Below, in pieces: positions 18,119-26,819 of a stretch of DNA of 49,642 bases (the stretch's first letter is position 1; each line of letters opens with the position of its first letter). The stretch spans positions 1 through 49,642 of the forward strand of contig JACPOZ010000054.1 of the NCBI GenBank assembly GCA_016191235.1, in the 5' to 3' direction. The stretch is from Gammaproteobacteria bacterium (GTDB taxonomy: Bacteria; Pseudomonadota; Gammaproteobacteria; Ga0077554; Ga007554). A program made the translations under genes and the position numbers. The notes below the pieces were generated by a model, which had not been told where the DNA came from, did not search any database, and worked only from the letters and a program-made list of their open reading frames with translations.

Positions 18119-18240
18119 AGAAAATCTCCTTGGATGATGTTAATTTACCCATTCAGCGGTATTGAAGAAGCCGCTACAATCATCAGCAGAGCTGGAGCTG
18201 TGAGTAAATAGACCGATATTACGCCTGACAACGCATACTC

Positions 18241-18792
18241 TTACTTCTGTATCTTCGTGATCTTGGAACCTTCAAGTGACAGGTCACCTATCAGGCCCTT
18301 CTCTCCGAAAACGAAGCCGAGGATGGGTTTCTGCAGGGTTTTGGTGTCGTATTGACCGCCGGCACCCAGAGACATGATGGCAACACCCGCATCAACGCCA
18401 ATTTTCCAACCCTTGCTATTCTTGAACTTGTCGAGCGATTCCTGAGTCATGAACATGACGATCTCGCTACGACTCGCAATACCGAGCGTGAGTCCGACCG
18501 ACGCAGACCCGATGTTGTAGTAATCGACTGTCATGCCATTGACTTGCAGGACACCCTCGCCAAACTCGCCAGCGACGCCCACACCACCCTTAGTGATATG
18601 CGGGAAGACGAGCATGCCAGCTGCCTTGTCTGCGAGTTCCTTGTGCTTTGGGTTCTGCGCATAGAACTGCTTCAAGGCCTGGCTCACGTTCGCGTCGATC
18701 TCTGCCTTGCTGTCGGCAAAGGCCGTGGTACTGGCGAACAGACTGAGCATTACCAAGCCAATTGCGGCTAAAGGATTTTTCCATTTCATCAT
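18241..18792 (-). CDS. SYLF/YSC84-domain exported protein
   Basis: 183 residues. Sec signal peptide (about 1-26, ending AFA), then a SYLF lipid-binding domain: ADKAAGMLVFPHITKGGVGV, GEFGEGVLQVNGMTVDYY, GASRSEIVMFMT-type strands. Periplasmic or membrane-associated, typical of envelope-stress clusters. A candidate Crp/Fnr operator lies about 130-150 bp upstream (18924-18943). Confidence 0.92.
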   Translation of the reverse strand: MMKWKNPLAAIGLVMLSLFASTTAFADSKAEIDANVSQALKQFYAQNPKHKELADKAAGMLVFPHITKGGVGVAGEFGEGVLQVNGMTVDYYNIGSASVGLTLGIASRSEIVMFMTQESLDKFKNSKGWKIGVDAGVAIMSLGAGGQYDTKTLQKPILGFVFGEKGLIGDLSLEGSKITKIQK

Positions 18793-18923
18793 TTAAATCT
18801 CCATGTTCATTGGGTTTCGAAACTTCGGGACAGTTCTGCTAACATCTAGGTTTCTGCCGTGCCTTGGCGCCTCGCAGCGCCAACATAAATGCAAGGTAAT
18901 GTTGCGTCTAATCATCGGAAAAG

Positions 18924-18943
18924 TCTGTACGGTATCGCACATA
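18924..18943. promoter_or_regulatory. candidate Crp/Fnr-type operator, site 2
   Basis: TCTGTACGGTATCGCACATA. Core TGTACGGTATCGCACA is a 16-bp dyad TGTnCG-N4-CGnACA, the spacing of CRP/FNR operators. Upstream of the SYLF gene, which reads leftward. Confidence 0.65.
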
Positions 18944-19057
18944 TTGCCTGTCGATCCCGTAACATCTGGCTAGTGCAGACAGAGATAAACGCCGTTTCTT
19001 GACGGTGTTCAGCGCCACGTGTAGTGGCGCATCATCCCCCGCCAATGCAAACACAGA

Positions 19058-19639
19058 TCAGAAGCGGTATACCCCGCCCAGATACCAGCCTTGAACATTG
19101 TCTTTCGTGCCATCAACACCGGAAATATCAGTATAAAGCTGGTATTCCGCACGCAACATCCAGTTACTGGCAAGATCGAACTTCACGCCAGCGCCAAAAT
19201 AGGGCTTGGTGCTATTCTTGTCCGCCACCGGGACGCCCTGGACAGTTCCGCTGTTGCTAACGTTGTATCTTGCAAGGCCCAGCCGGCCGAAGATGCCGAA
19301 GCGTTCGGCAACCGGCCACGTGCCCAATGCGCTGGCTGTCCATGCGCTGGCATCTTGCTTGGCATTTACGTTGTTATCATTGGCATTGAATAGTGTTCCG
19401 AAACTGGTGTAGCCCAGCTCGGCGCCCAGATTATTATTGAACTGATAACCAACCTCGCCGCGCACGCTGGTATCAGCGCTATCGCAGTTCGTTATATTAT
19501 TGCAATATTTACGCGCTTCGGCTTGGCCTGCGTTTAGCCCGAGATAAACGCCGCTCTCGGCAGCTTGGGCAACATTCGCACCCGTCGTGCCGACGAGTGC
19601 CATGCACAATGCGGTAAGTTTTATTTTGTTCTTCAACAT
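19058..19639 (-). CDS. OmpA-like/porin-family outer membrane beta-barrel protein
   Basis: 193 residues. Signal peptide ending VAQAA, then alternating strands of an eight-stranded barrel (GVYLGLNAGQAEAR; GEVGYQFNNNLGAELGYTSF; WMLRAEYQLY) with the terminal aromatic YRF required for BAM insertion. Two cysteines (YCNNITNC) may form a loop disulphide. No peptidoglycan-binding domain. Candidate operators 19725-19744 and 19790-19809 lie upstream. Confidence 0.9.
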   Translation of the reverse strand: MLKNKIKLTALCMALVGTTGANVAQAAESGVYLGLNAGQAEARKYCNNITNCDSADTSVRGEVGYQFNNNLGAELGYTSFGTLFNANDNNVNAKQDASAWTASALGTWPVAERFGIFGRLGLARYNVSNSGTVQGVPVADKNSTKPYFGAGVKFDLASNWMLRAEYQLYTDISGVDGTKDNVQGWYLGGVYRF

Positions 19640-19724
19640 GGCGATTCCTTTTAAATAGTAGGAGAGGTATAACAGGGCAAAAGACTTGCCGGGAAAACCA
19701 AAGTAGGCTTATGGATAAATTTCG

Positions 19725-19744
19725 TCTGTGCGCTACACAACATA
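19725..19744. promoter_or_regulatory. candidate Crp/Fnr-type operator, site 3
   Basis: TCTGTGCGCTACACAACATA; left half TGTGCG is intact, right half is degenerate (ACAACA). About 85-105 bp upstream of the barrel-protein start. Confidence 0.5.
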
Positions 19745-19789
19745 GCAAAACGAGATGCTCAGAAACGTGCTCGAAATAAGTCTGCTGGA

Positions 19790-19809
19790 TAAGTGCGCTA
19801 GCGCACAGA
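19790..19809. promoter_or_regulatory. candidate Crp/Fnr-type operator, site 4
   Basis: TAAGTGCGCTAGCGCACAGA; GTGCGCTAGCGCAC is a perfect 14-bp palindrome. Read on the minus strand it gives TCTGTGCGCTAGCGCACTTA, in line with sites 1-3. Confidence 0.6.
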
Positions 19810-19982
19810 GCGCCTTTAAAAAAAAGAGGATTATTACCAGACGAGACAATGACGTCTCGTGTGGGATTTGATGCGATTGATTGAATTCACGATGCAAGGT
19901 CGTTTGTAACGCCAGCGCGGTCTAGATTTTACGATCATGGCTCGTGTCCAGGCACATTTGAATTTACATGGGGAATACAGCT

Positions 19983-20294
19983 ATGAAACAACTTAAATAC
20001 ATTTCTACTATCATCCTTGCCGTCATGTTGGCGACTGTGCTCGGATGCGCCTCGACGGCAAAACATGAAGGCACCGGAGAGTTTATTGACGACACCATGA
20101 TTACTACCAAAGTGAAGGCGGCAATTTTCAATGAGTCCTCCCTGAAATCGGCCGAGATCAACGTCGAAACCTTCAAAGGCGTGGTTCAGTTAAGTGGCTT
20201 CGTCCATGACAAAGCCGACATTAACAAGGCTGCTGAACTTGCACGCCAAGTCAAGGGCGTGACCTCCGTCAAGAATGACTTGATGCCTAAGTAA
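19983..20294 (+). CDS. BON-domain lipoprotein (OsmY-like)
   Basis: 103 residues from ATG 19983. Lipobox VLGC (Cys at about 22), then one BON domain (DDTMITTKVKAAIFNESSLK, ...VVQLSGFVHDKADINKAAEL, ...GVTSVKNDL). BON domains bind phospholipid and guard the envelope; anchored in the outer membrane and facing the periplasm. The upstream in-frame start at 19968 is less likely because the signal peptide begins MKQLKYIS. Confidence 0.92.
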   Translation: MKQLKYISTIILAVMLATVLGCASTAKHEGTGEFIDDTMITTKVKAAIFNESSLKSAEINVETFKGVVQLSGFVHDKADINKAAELARQVKGVTSVKNDLMPK

Positions 20295-20342
20295 TAACGC
20301 TAAAGGCGAACCCAGGCAGCGGTTTCATGAAGGAGAAATGTC

Positions 20343-20420
20343 ATGGGCAAATATCTGATTGGATGGCTGCTTGGTGTTCCGGTGTTTGTGTTGGTGATTA
20401 TTTATTTCTTTATGAACTAG
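20343..20420 (+). CDS. 25-residue single-span membrane peptide
   Basis: MGKYLIGWLLGVPVFVLVII then YFFMN. AAGGAG ribosome binding site correctly spaced. The MGKYLxGWLLGVPxxVLVxIY pattern recurs, to my knowledge, as a conserved tiny protein next to stress genes in proteobacteria. Function unknown. Too short for usual gene callers. Lies 48 bp after the BON gene and is probably co-transcribed with it. Confidence 0.75.
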   Translation: MGKYLIGWLLGVPVFVLVIIYFFMN

Positions 20421-20534
20421 GCTCAATGAGCTTTTGCCGGCATGACCACATGGTGAGTATGGTGAAGGTTTGACTCCAGCATCGGTGTGTTTACACTTCG
20501 CTAATCCGCGCTACCCTGCCTAAGACAAGACACC

Positions 20535-21762
20535 ATGAACACTACCGCTATTTCATCTGCTGCACCCATGAATCCTAAACCCCAGGTCGACTCAGAAAAT
20601 CACGCTGGAGAATCTCTGGGCAGCCTGGGGACGGCCACGTCGGACGCTACCCAGCAGCCCACTGTCCGCATGCCGGATGACGTACACAGCCTTTCGCTCG
20701 TGCTGCTCACAGTGCTTGCAGTCATCTTTGCGCTGTATTGGGCGCGTGCGTTTTTCATCCCATTGATGTTTGGCGTGATGATGAGCTACGCGCTTTCCCC
20801 CCTCGTCAACTTGATGCAACAATGGAGAATTCCCCGCGCCATCGGGGCCGCAGTGTTATTGATCGGTATCGTGGGAGGGGTAAGCTCTCTGGCTTATTCC
20901 CTCAGCGACGAAGCCGCTGCAGCGATAGAAACCTTGCCCGAAGCGGCGCAGAAGTTCCGCCAAACTCTGAGCAAGGAACGCGGGACGTCCGAAAGCGCGA
21001 TCGAGAAAGTGCAAAAAGCCACCACCGAGGCTGGAGCAGGCGGCGAGCGATACGCCAACCCCGCCTCCTATTCCCCCGAGGGGGGTGATTCGTGTGCAAA
21101 TCGAAAAATCAAAATTTAATATCCAAGACTATCTTTGGGCTGGAACGATGAGCGCGGCTGGGTTTGCCGGTCAGGCCGTCATAGTATTGTTTCTCGCGTA
21201 TTTTCTGATGGTTTCAGGCGACAATTTCCGGCGCAAGCTGGTCAGGATCAGCGGCCCTACCTTTAGCAAGAAAAAAATCACCCTCCAAGTGTTGGATAAA
21301 ATCACCGGCCAGATTCAACGTTATCTGCTGGTACAGCTATTCACCAGTTTTCTTGTGGGGGTGGCGACCTGGCTCGCATTTCTCTGGATCGGTTTGGAAC
21401 ATGCCGCGATTTGGGGGATTGCCGCAGCGATATTAAATACTATCCCTTATCTCGGTGCGGTAATCTTTACCACTGGCGCCGCGCTGGTTGCTTTTCTCCA
21501 ATTTGGAACAATAAGCATGGCGCTCTTGGTCTCCGGAATCGCACTGGCTATCACCAGTCTCGAAGGTTTTTTGTTGACACCGTGGCTTACGAGCCGGGCA
21601 AGCCAGATGAACGCAGTGGTGATTTTCGCAGGCGTGCTGTTTTGGGGTTGGTTGTGGGGCGTGTGGGGTTTATTGCTAGGCATACCCATTCTCATGGCCA
21701 TCAAGACCATATGCGACCATGTGGAAGATTTAAAACCTGTCGGAGAACTGTTGGGAAAGTAA
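20535..21762 (+). pseudogene. AI-2E family permease (PerM-type), single-base frameshift
   Basis: Two overlapping frames together make one AI-2E-family transporter of about 408 residues. The first frame (from ATG 20535) gives the N-terminal part up to AIEKVQKATTE; the second gives LEQAASDTPTPPPIPPRGVI then RVQIEKSKFNIQDYLWAG and the conserved transmembrane half ending GELLGK. The join is restored by removing one G at 21029-21030 (GAG G CTG GAG CAG). The second half has all expected helices (FLAYFLMVSGDNFRRKL; ILNTIPYLGAVI; GVLFWGWLWGVWGLLLGIP). Named for AI-2 export but most members have unknown substrates. Either inactivated or a sequencing error. Confidence 0.85.
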
Positions 21763-21805
21763 CCAGAGTGTCTGCACAACCCGGATGGAGTGCGAATCTA
21801 TGTAA

Positions 21806-22651
21806 TTAAATTGCCGGACACTTCTGATCGCGCATGATCCCGGTAACGTCCCTGCCTACACCGCGGTAACCGGTAAAGCGGCCGGATGCGTCGAACATCG
21901 GCTCCCCGCTCACCTGAAAATATTGATGCACGCCATCGGCATCGATCCGGCTGTAGACGAAATCCAGGAACGGCCGCCGCGCCGCCATGTTCGCTTCGAG
22001 CGCCGCGCGCTCGGCCTCATTCCAGCGCGCCACCTGCGCTTCCTTGGTTTCGCCGAGCAAGGTGTCGACCGGGACGCCGAGCATCTCCAGCACCGGGCCG
22101 TAAACCTTGGTAAAATGCCCGTTCTGGTCCTGCTCCCAGTACCAGTCGGATGCCAATTCCGTCAAACGGCGAAAGCGCGCTTCGCTTTCGCGCAGTTCGG
22201 CCGTGCGTTTCAGCACTGTTTGTTCCAGCGCTTGGTTGTAATGCTCGAGTTGCTTGTACAGCAACCGCACTTCCAGCATGTTGTGAATACGCGTCTCGAC
22301 TTCAATCAGGTCAAACGGTTTGGCGACGAAATCCTTCGCGCCGGTGGCCAGCGCCCGCAGCTTGTGGCCCGGTTGGGCCGTAATCACGAGTATCGGAACA
22401 TAATCATTGGTTTCGATTTCCTTCAGGCCTTCCATCACCTGGAAGCCATTCATGCCAGGCATCTGCAGATCAAGTAAAATCAGGTCGTAGTGGTTGGCGC
22501 GATGCAGCGCGCAGACGGTATGCGGATCCATCGTCGACGTTATACGCCGATAGCCGACTTCACGTAGCATTTGCTCCAGCAACTGCACATTGGCTGCCTG
22601 ATCGTCTACGATCAGAATGCTGGCGTTAAGAATGTCAGCGGCACTTACCAT
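21806..22651 (-). CDS. REC-PAS response regulator
   Basis: 281 residues. A receiver domain (about 10-125; phospho-acceptor in LILLDLQMPGMNG, conserved Lys in AKPFDL), a coiled linker and a PAS domain (about 160-270, RFRRLTELASDWYWEQDQNG). No output domain follows, so it may act by protein contact or be the N-terminal remnant of a longer protein. The receiver is a close paralogue of that in the adjacent REC-GGDEF protein, both starting with the pattern ADILNASILIVDDQ. Leftward, 60 bp after the REC-GGDEF gene. Confidence 0.9.
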   Translation of the reverse strand: MVSAADILNASILIVDDQAANVQLLEQMLREVGYRRITSTMDPHTVCALHRANHYDLILLDLQMPGMNGFQVMEGLKEIETNDYVPILVITAQPGHKLRALATGAKDFVAKPFDLIEVETRIHNMLEVRLLYKQLEHYNQALEQTVLKRTAELRESEARFRRLTELASDWYWEQDQNGHFTKVYGPVLEMLGVPVDTLLGETKEAQVARWNEAERAALEANMAARRPFLDFVYSRIDADGVHQYFQVSGEPMFDASGRFTGYRGVGRDVTGIMRDQKCPAI

Positions 22652-22711
22652 AACATTCGTTTTCCTCTATTTATGTACACTGAAGCACCCGTCTTATGAG
22701 GACGGGTTACG

Positions 22712-23668
22712 TCAATTACGCGCCATCGCCAATAAGTCGGTGCGCGCCGCGATGCGATAATTGTTCTTGCCCGTGAGCTTAGCCTCATACAAGGCCAGAT
22801 CCGCGCTTTTCATCAGCGTCTCCACCTCCTCGCCATGCGTGGGATAAATGCCGACACCGGCGCTGGCGGTCATGCGCACGCAGCGGCCTTCAATATTATA
22901 GGGTTGTGACACGGCCTGTATCACTTTTGACACCAGCTTGAGCACACCGTCGGTATGGTTTACTTCCCAGAACGCGATCACGAATTCGTCGCCACCAAAG
23001 CGCGCCACTGTGTCCTCTTGACGCACCACAGACACCAGGCGATCGGCGACCATCCTCAGCAGGGTGTCGCCCGCATCGTGGCCCATGACGTCATTGATCT
23101 GCTTAAACCCATCCAAATCCAAATACATCACCGCCATCGTACTTTTGTTCCTGTGCGCATGCGCGATGGCCAGGGAGAGTCTATCCATTAAAAGCCGTCT
23201 ATTCGGCAGCCCGGTCAGCGCGTCATGCAGCGCCATGGATTCCAGCGCACGGCTGTAATGCTCGAGTTGCTTGTACAACAAACGCACTTCCAGCATGTTG
23301 TGAATGCGCGTATTGGCTTCCATCAGGTTAAATGGTTTGCTGATAAAGTCCTTCGCTCCAGAGGCCAGAGCCCGCAGCATGTGGCCCGGTTGGGCTGTGA
23401 TCACGAGCACCGGAAGGTAGCCGTCGGCTTCGATTTCCTTCAGGCCTTCCATCACCTGAAAGCCATCCATGCCGGGCATTTGCAGATCTAGCAGAATCAG
23501 GTCGTAGTGGTTGTCGCGATGCAGTGCGCAGACGGCATGCGGATCCATCGTCGCCGTTATGCACCGATAGCCGGCTTCACGTAGCATTTGCTCCAGCAGT
23601 AGCACATTGGCTTGCTGGTCGTCTACGATCAGGATACTGGCGTTAAGTATGTCGGCGGTACTAATCAT
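22712..23668 (-). CDS. REC-GGDEF diguanylate cyclase
   Basis: 318 residues. Receiver (about 10-125, LILLDLQMPGMDG) and GGDEF domain (about 155-310) with intact active site FGGDEF and an upstream inhibitory I-site RQED five residues before it. Predicted phosphorylation-controlled synthesis of cyclic di-GMP. Its ATG overlaps the stop of the hybrid kinase gene (TAATG), so kinase and cyclase are translationally coupled and probably form one pathway. Confidence 0.95.
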   Translation of the reverse strand: MISTADILNASILIVDDQQANVLLLEQMLREAGYRCITATMDPHAVCALHRDNHYDLILLDLQMPGMDGFQVMEGLKEIEADGYLPVLVITAQPGHMLRALASGAKDFISKPFNLMEANTRIHNMLEVRLLYKQLEHYSRALESMALHDALTGLPNRRLLMDRLSLAIAHAHRNKSTMAVMYLDLDGFKQINDVMGHDAGDTLLRMVADRLVSVVRQEDTVARFGGDEFVIAFWEVNHTDGVLKLVSKVIQAVSQPYNIEGRCVRMTASAGVGIYPTHGEEVETLMKSADLALYEAKLTGKNNYRIAARTDLLAMARN

Positions 23669-25380
23669 TACGGGGACTTTGGCATAACTGCGCCATCTAA
23701 TCCTGTTTCCGCAAATTCCAGCGCTATGTCTAGCGCTTCCATGAACTCATTGACTTTGATCGGCTTGGTGAGGTAGCGGAAGAATCCTGCCTCCAGGCCT
23801 CTCTTGATATCGTGGGGCATGGCATTGGCGCTGATGGCCAGCACCGGGATGTGCGCGGTGGCCGGATCTTCACGCAGGATTTTCAGCGCCTGGATACCGC
23901 TGATGCCGGGCAGATTGATGTCCATCAGGATCACCTCCGGCTGATGGATGCGCGCCAGCGCGATGCCGCGCGTGCCATCCCCGGCACTCAACAGGCGCAT
24001 ATCGGGACGGCGTGCGATGAGCTGCTCGACCAGTTGCATGTTTGCCCGGTTGTCTTCTACATACAGCAAGGTGCGCAGCGCTTTGCCATGCTGAACATGC
24101 GGTTGAATCGGCGCAAGCAGTTCATCTGCGTCGGCAACAAATTGTGGTTCAACCGCCAGGTTTAGTTCGATCCAGAACACGCTGCCCACCCCGACAGTGC
24201 TTTCCACGCCGATTTCGCCCCCCATCAATTCGATCAGCCGCTTGCTGACCACCAGGCCGATGCCGGTGCCTTCCTCGGCGCCGGCCTCTTGTCCGAGACG
24301 ATTGAACGGCTGGAACAGTTGTGCGAGTTTTTCCGGGGACAATCCTTCGCCGGTATCCTTCACACTGATACGCAGGCGCTCCGCGTTGAGCGTCCGGCAG
24401 GTCACTTCGACCGATCCCCCCGCGCGGTTGTATTTGATTGCGTTGGAAAGCAAGTTGATCAGAACCTGTTTCACCCGGGTTCGATCGGCATTAACAAAGT
24501 GACGGGTTTCGAGCTGGGTAAAACTCATGTGGATGCCGCTTTTTTGCGCCTGTGGTTCGATCATGGCCTGGCAATCGAGCAGCACGTCGGGCAGCGACAT
24601 GGGTTCCAGCGACAGCGACAGCTTGCCTGACTCGATCAACGCGAGATCGAGGATTTCGTTAATCAACTCCAGCAGATACCATCCCGCCTGGAGAATCTGG
24701 TCGATGCTGGCCCTTTGGGTGGGTGTCGGCAGTGGCGAACCCGACTCCATTAATTGGGCGAAACCGAGGATCGCATTGAGCGGGGAGCGCAACTCATGGC
24801 TCATGCTGGAAAGGAAATCCGATTTGGCGAGGTTGGCTTTTTCCGCCGCAGCCTTGGCGTTGGTCAGCTCCGCTTCCACCTGCTTGCGCACGGAATTATC
24901 GGCGCCGATCAACAGATAGCCGATAATGTCATTATAATCATCGCGCAGCGCCGTGATCGACACGATCGCGGGAAAGCGGCTGCCATCCTTGCAGATATAG
25001 GTCAAATCATAGCTGTCTTCGATCCCACGCGAAGCCTTGTAGGCCAGCGCCTCGAAGCCCGGCGTAATCGGGGTGGACAGCTCCTCGCTCAACGCTTGCG
25101 CGCGCACCATGACTTCCTGCGGGTCATGAATGTCGCTGGGGTTGATCTTGTTCACGACTTCGGCGGCCAGATAACCCAGCATGCGTTCGGCGCCGATATT
25201 GAATAATTGAATGATGCCCTTCTCGTCGGTAGCAATAATCGAGAAATTGGCGCTATTGAGGATCGCGTTCTGCAAGGCGCCGGTTTTAAGCAAGACCTCC
25301 TGGCGTCGGAGCTCGGCAGTGCCTTCCGCGCTGCCAGCGGCAGGGTTGAAAATGACGGAGTCGTGGATTGTCTCGGACAT
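23668..25380 (-). CDS. PAS hybrid histidine kinase (PAS-HisKA-HATPase-REC)
   Basis: 570 residues, no membrane span. PAS (about 40-165), HisKA with SMSHELRSPLNAILGFAQLM (phospho-His), HATPase with N-box LINLLSNAIKYN, G1 VKDTGEGLS and G2 GTGIGL, and a C-terminal receiver (ILMDINLPGISG; ISANA; TKPIKV). Cytoplasmic sensor, signal unknown. First gene of the leftward kinase / REC-GGDEF / REC-PAS unit, whose output is presumably cyclic di-GMP. Confidence 0.95.
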   Translation of the reverse strand: MSETIHDSVIFNPAAGSAEGTAELRRQEVLLKTGALQNAILNSANFSIIATDEKGIIQLFNIGAERMLGYLAAEVVNKINPSDIHDPQEVMVRAQALSEELSTPITPGFEALAYKASRGIEDSYDLTYICKDGSRFPAIVSITALRDDYNDIIGYLLIGADNSVRKQVEAELTNAKAAAEKANLAKSDFLSSMSHELRSPLNAILGFAQLMESGSPLPTPTQRASIDQILQAGWYLLELINEILDLALIESGKLSLSLEPMSLPDVLLDCQAMIEPQAQKSGIHMSFTQLETRHFVNADRTRVKQVLINLLSNAIKYNRAGGSVEVTCRTLNAERLRISVKDTGEGLSPEKLAQLFQPFNRLGQEAGAEEGTGIGLVVSKRLIELMGGEIGVESTVGVGSVFWIELNLAVEPQFVADADELLAPIQPHVQHGKALRTLLYVEDNRANMQLVEQLIARRPDMRLLSAGDGTRGIALARIHQPEVILMDINLPGISGIQALKILREDPATAHIPVLAISANAMPHDIKRGLEAGFFRYLTKPIKVNEFMEALDIALEFAETGLDGAVMPKSP

Positions 25381-25636
25381 GGCCGACCTCTGTTAAAGCG
25401 CGATTGAATCTGGCGGACCACGTGGCCGTAGGTGTGAGCAGTGTCTCACCTACGTTATACGCTTATCCTACACAAAAATACATGCGCTTTTGCCTGCGGG
25501 CGCCAAGAGATAAACGGCGTTCGCGGATGAATTGCGAGCTGCACTATTTAATCATAGCGATCAGGCTCTCCGTTCTCCGTGCGTTACCCCACATAAGGCG
25601 GAGATTTTATGTGCAAAGCGTGGGTAGGGCCAAGAA

Positions 25637-26398
25637 TTAATCGTGGCTGGCAGAGAGAACTTCCTGGCGATTACGAATATCGCACAGCAAACGATCATGT
25701 TCTTTTTTAACCATCGCATAGCATTCACACACGCGCGACTCCAAAACCGACCGGTCAAGCACGGTAATGTGGCCACGGCGATAGCGAATGCACCCCGCTT
25801 GCTGCAAATGCCCGGCGGCCTGGGTGATGCCTTCACGCCGCACGCCGAGAATGCCGGCAATTAATTCCTGCGTCATGGCCAACTCGCCCGAGGGCAAACG
25901 ATCGAGGGTCAACAACAGCCAGCGGCACAGTTGCTGCTCCACCGAATGGTGGCGATTGCATACTGCCGTTTGGGATATCTGTGTAATCAGCGCCTGGGTG
26001 TAGCGCAGCAACAAATGCTGCATGACGCCGGCGCGGCGCCCCCCGGTACGATTGAATTCTTCCATCAGCAACCGCGCCTTCAGTCGGTAGCCATAACCGC
26101 CAGTAGACACGATGGCCCGGCTAGGTGTGGTATTCCCGCCCATGAACAGCGAAATGCCAACTACGCCCTCATTGCCCACCCCCGCGATTTCAGACGAAGC
26201 GCCGGTCTCCATCACGTAGTGTATGGATACGATGGCGGTCGTTGGAAAATAGGCGTGCTGCAACTGGCCGCTGGATTCATAAAGGACATCGCCCAGCGGC
26301 ATCGCGACCAGCTCCAGATGGGGAGCGATACGCTCGAATTCAGCCGTGGGCAATGCGGCGAGAAGATGGTTTTGGTTGGGACTCTGCGGGCTATCCAT
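25637..26398 (-). CDS. Crp/Fnr family transcriptional regulator
   Basis: 253 residues. Cyclic-nucleotide-binding-like barrel (about 10-125) and C-terminal winged helix with TQELIAGILGVRREGITQAA as helix-turn-helix. It lacks FNR's cysteine cluster. It belongs to a Crp/Fnr group common in beta- and gammaproteobacteria with no named ligand. A half-match to the dyad found before the stress genes lies 67-86 bp upstream (26465-26484), suggesting autoregulation. Confidence 0.92.
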   Translation of the reverse strand: MDSPQSPNQNHLLAALPTAEFERIAPHLELVAMPLGDVLYESSGQLQHAYFPTTAIVSIHYVMETGASSEIAGVGNEGVVGISLFMGGNTTPSRAIVSTGGYGYRLKARLLMEEFNRTGGRRAGVMQHLLLRYTQALITQISQTAVCNRHHSVEQQLCRWLLLTLDRLPSGELAMTQELIAGILGVRREGITQAAGHLQQAGCIRYRRGHITVLDRSVLESRVCECYAMVKKEHDRLLCDIRNRQEVLSASHD

Positions 26399-26464
26399 AA
26401 GCGGTCTCCGAATGATCGCCTAAGAGGCATAAACATCGCGCGCATAGCATACACGCTTTACGCC

Positions 26465-26484
26465 TGGGCATATTACCGCACATA
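26465..26484. promoter_or_regulatory. candidate Crp/Fnr-type operator, site 5 (half-site)
   Basis: TGGGCATATTACCGCACATA. The right 11 bases TACCGCACATA match sites 1 and 2; the left half is degenerate. Upstream of the Crp/Fnr gene itself. Confidence 0.45.
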
Positions 26485-26575
26485 GCACGCAAGTGACGTA
26501 TTTCTCAGTGATTATCCGCTTTTGGTATCCAAATATAGCTTAATGATATGAACCCAAATAATCCACAAATAATCC

Positions 26576-26619
26576 ATTAGCTGCGTCATTCCCGCGTAGA
26601 CGCAAATGACGCAGCTAAT
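26576..26619. repeat. perfect inverted repeat, 15-bp arms
   Basis: ATTAGCTGCGTCATT and AATGACGCAGCTAAT separated by 14 bp. No T-run follows, so an ordinary terminator is not indicated; it abuts the MITE-like element. Confidence 0.7.
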
Positions 26620-26626
26620 CATGGCA

Positions 26627-26792
26627 CTAGTGTCATGACTCGGAAATATCGAGACAAATGAAATGGATGGATTTTGATGCGGGGCAAGGCGCGAGGAGGT
26701 GCCATAGCTCATTCTATGGCAACGACGAGCAACGCCGCCCTGCGGCAAAAGACGCCGTTTCATGTTTCGATATTTCCGAGTCGTGACACTAG
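26627..26792. mobile_element. MITE-like palindromic element, 166 bp
   Basis: 26-bp terminal inverted repeats CTAGTGTCATGACTCGGAAA... and its complement, one mismatch; similarity continues inward with gaps. The centre carries GGGGCAAGGCGCGAGGAGG, a CCATAG/CTATGG hairpin and GCAACGCCGCCCTGCGGC, an architecture repeated at 39321-39416. No coding capacity. Confidence 0.75.
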
Positions 26793-26819
26793 CTATGGTT
26801 TTCAGTTAAAATTAAATTT

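Larger units (their letters stand above)
19640..19982. other. divergent promoter region of porin and BON genes
   Basis: 343 bp without a gene. Contains two candidate Crp/Fnr-type operators, one of them close to a perfect palindrome, centred between the leftward barrel-protein gene and the rightward BON lipoprotein gene. Confidence 0.6.
26399..26819. other. intergenic region upstream of Crp/Fnr gene and 6S RNA
   Basis: 421 bp without a gene. Holds the candidate operator 26465-26484, a perfect 15-bp-stem palindrome (26576-26619), and the MITE-like palindrome 26627-26792, whose right arm reaches to within 28 bp of the 6S RNA 5' end. Confidence 0.7.
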
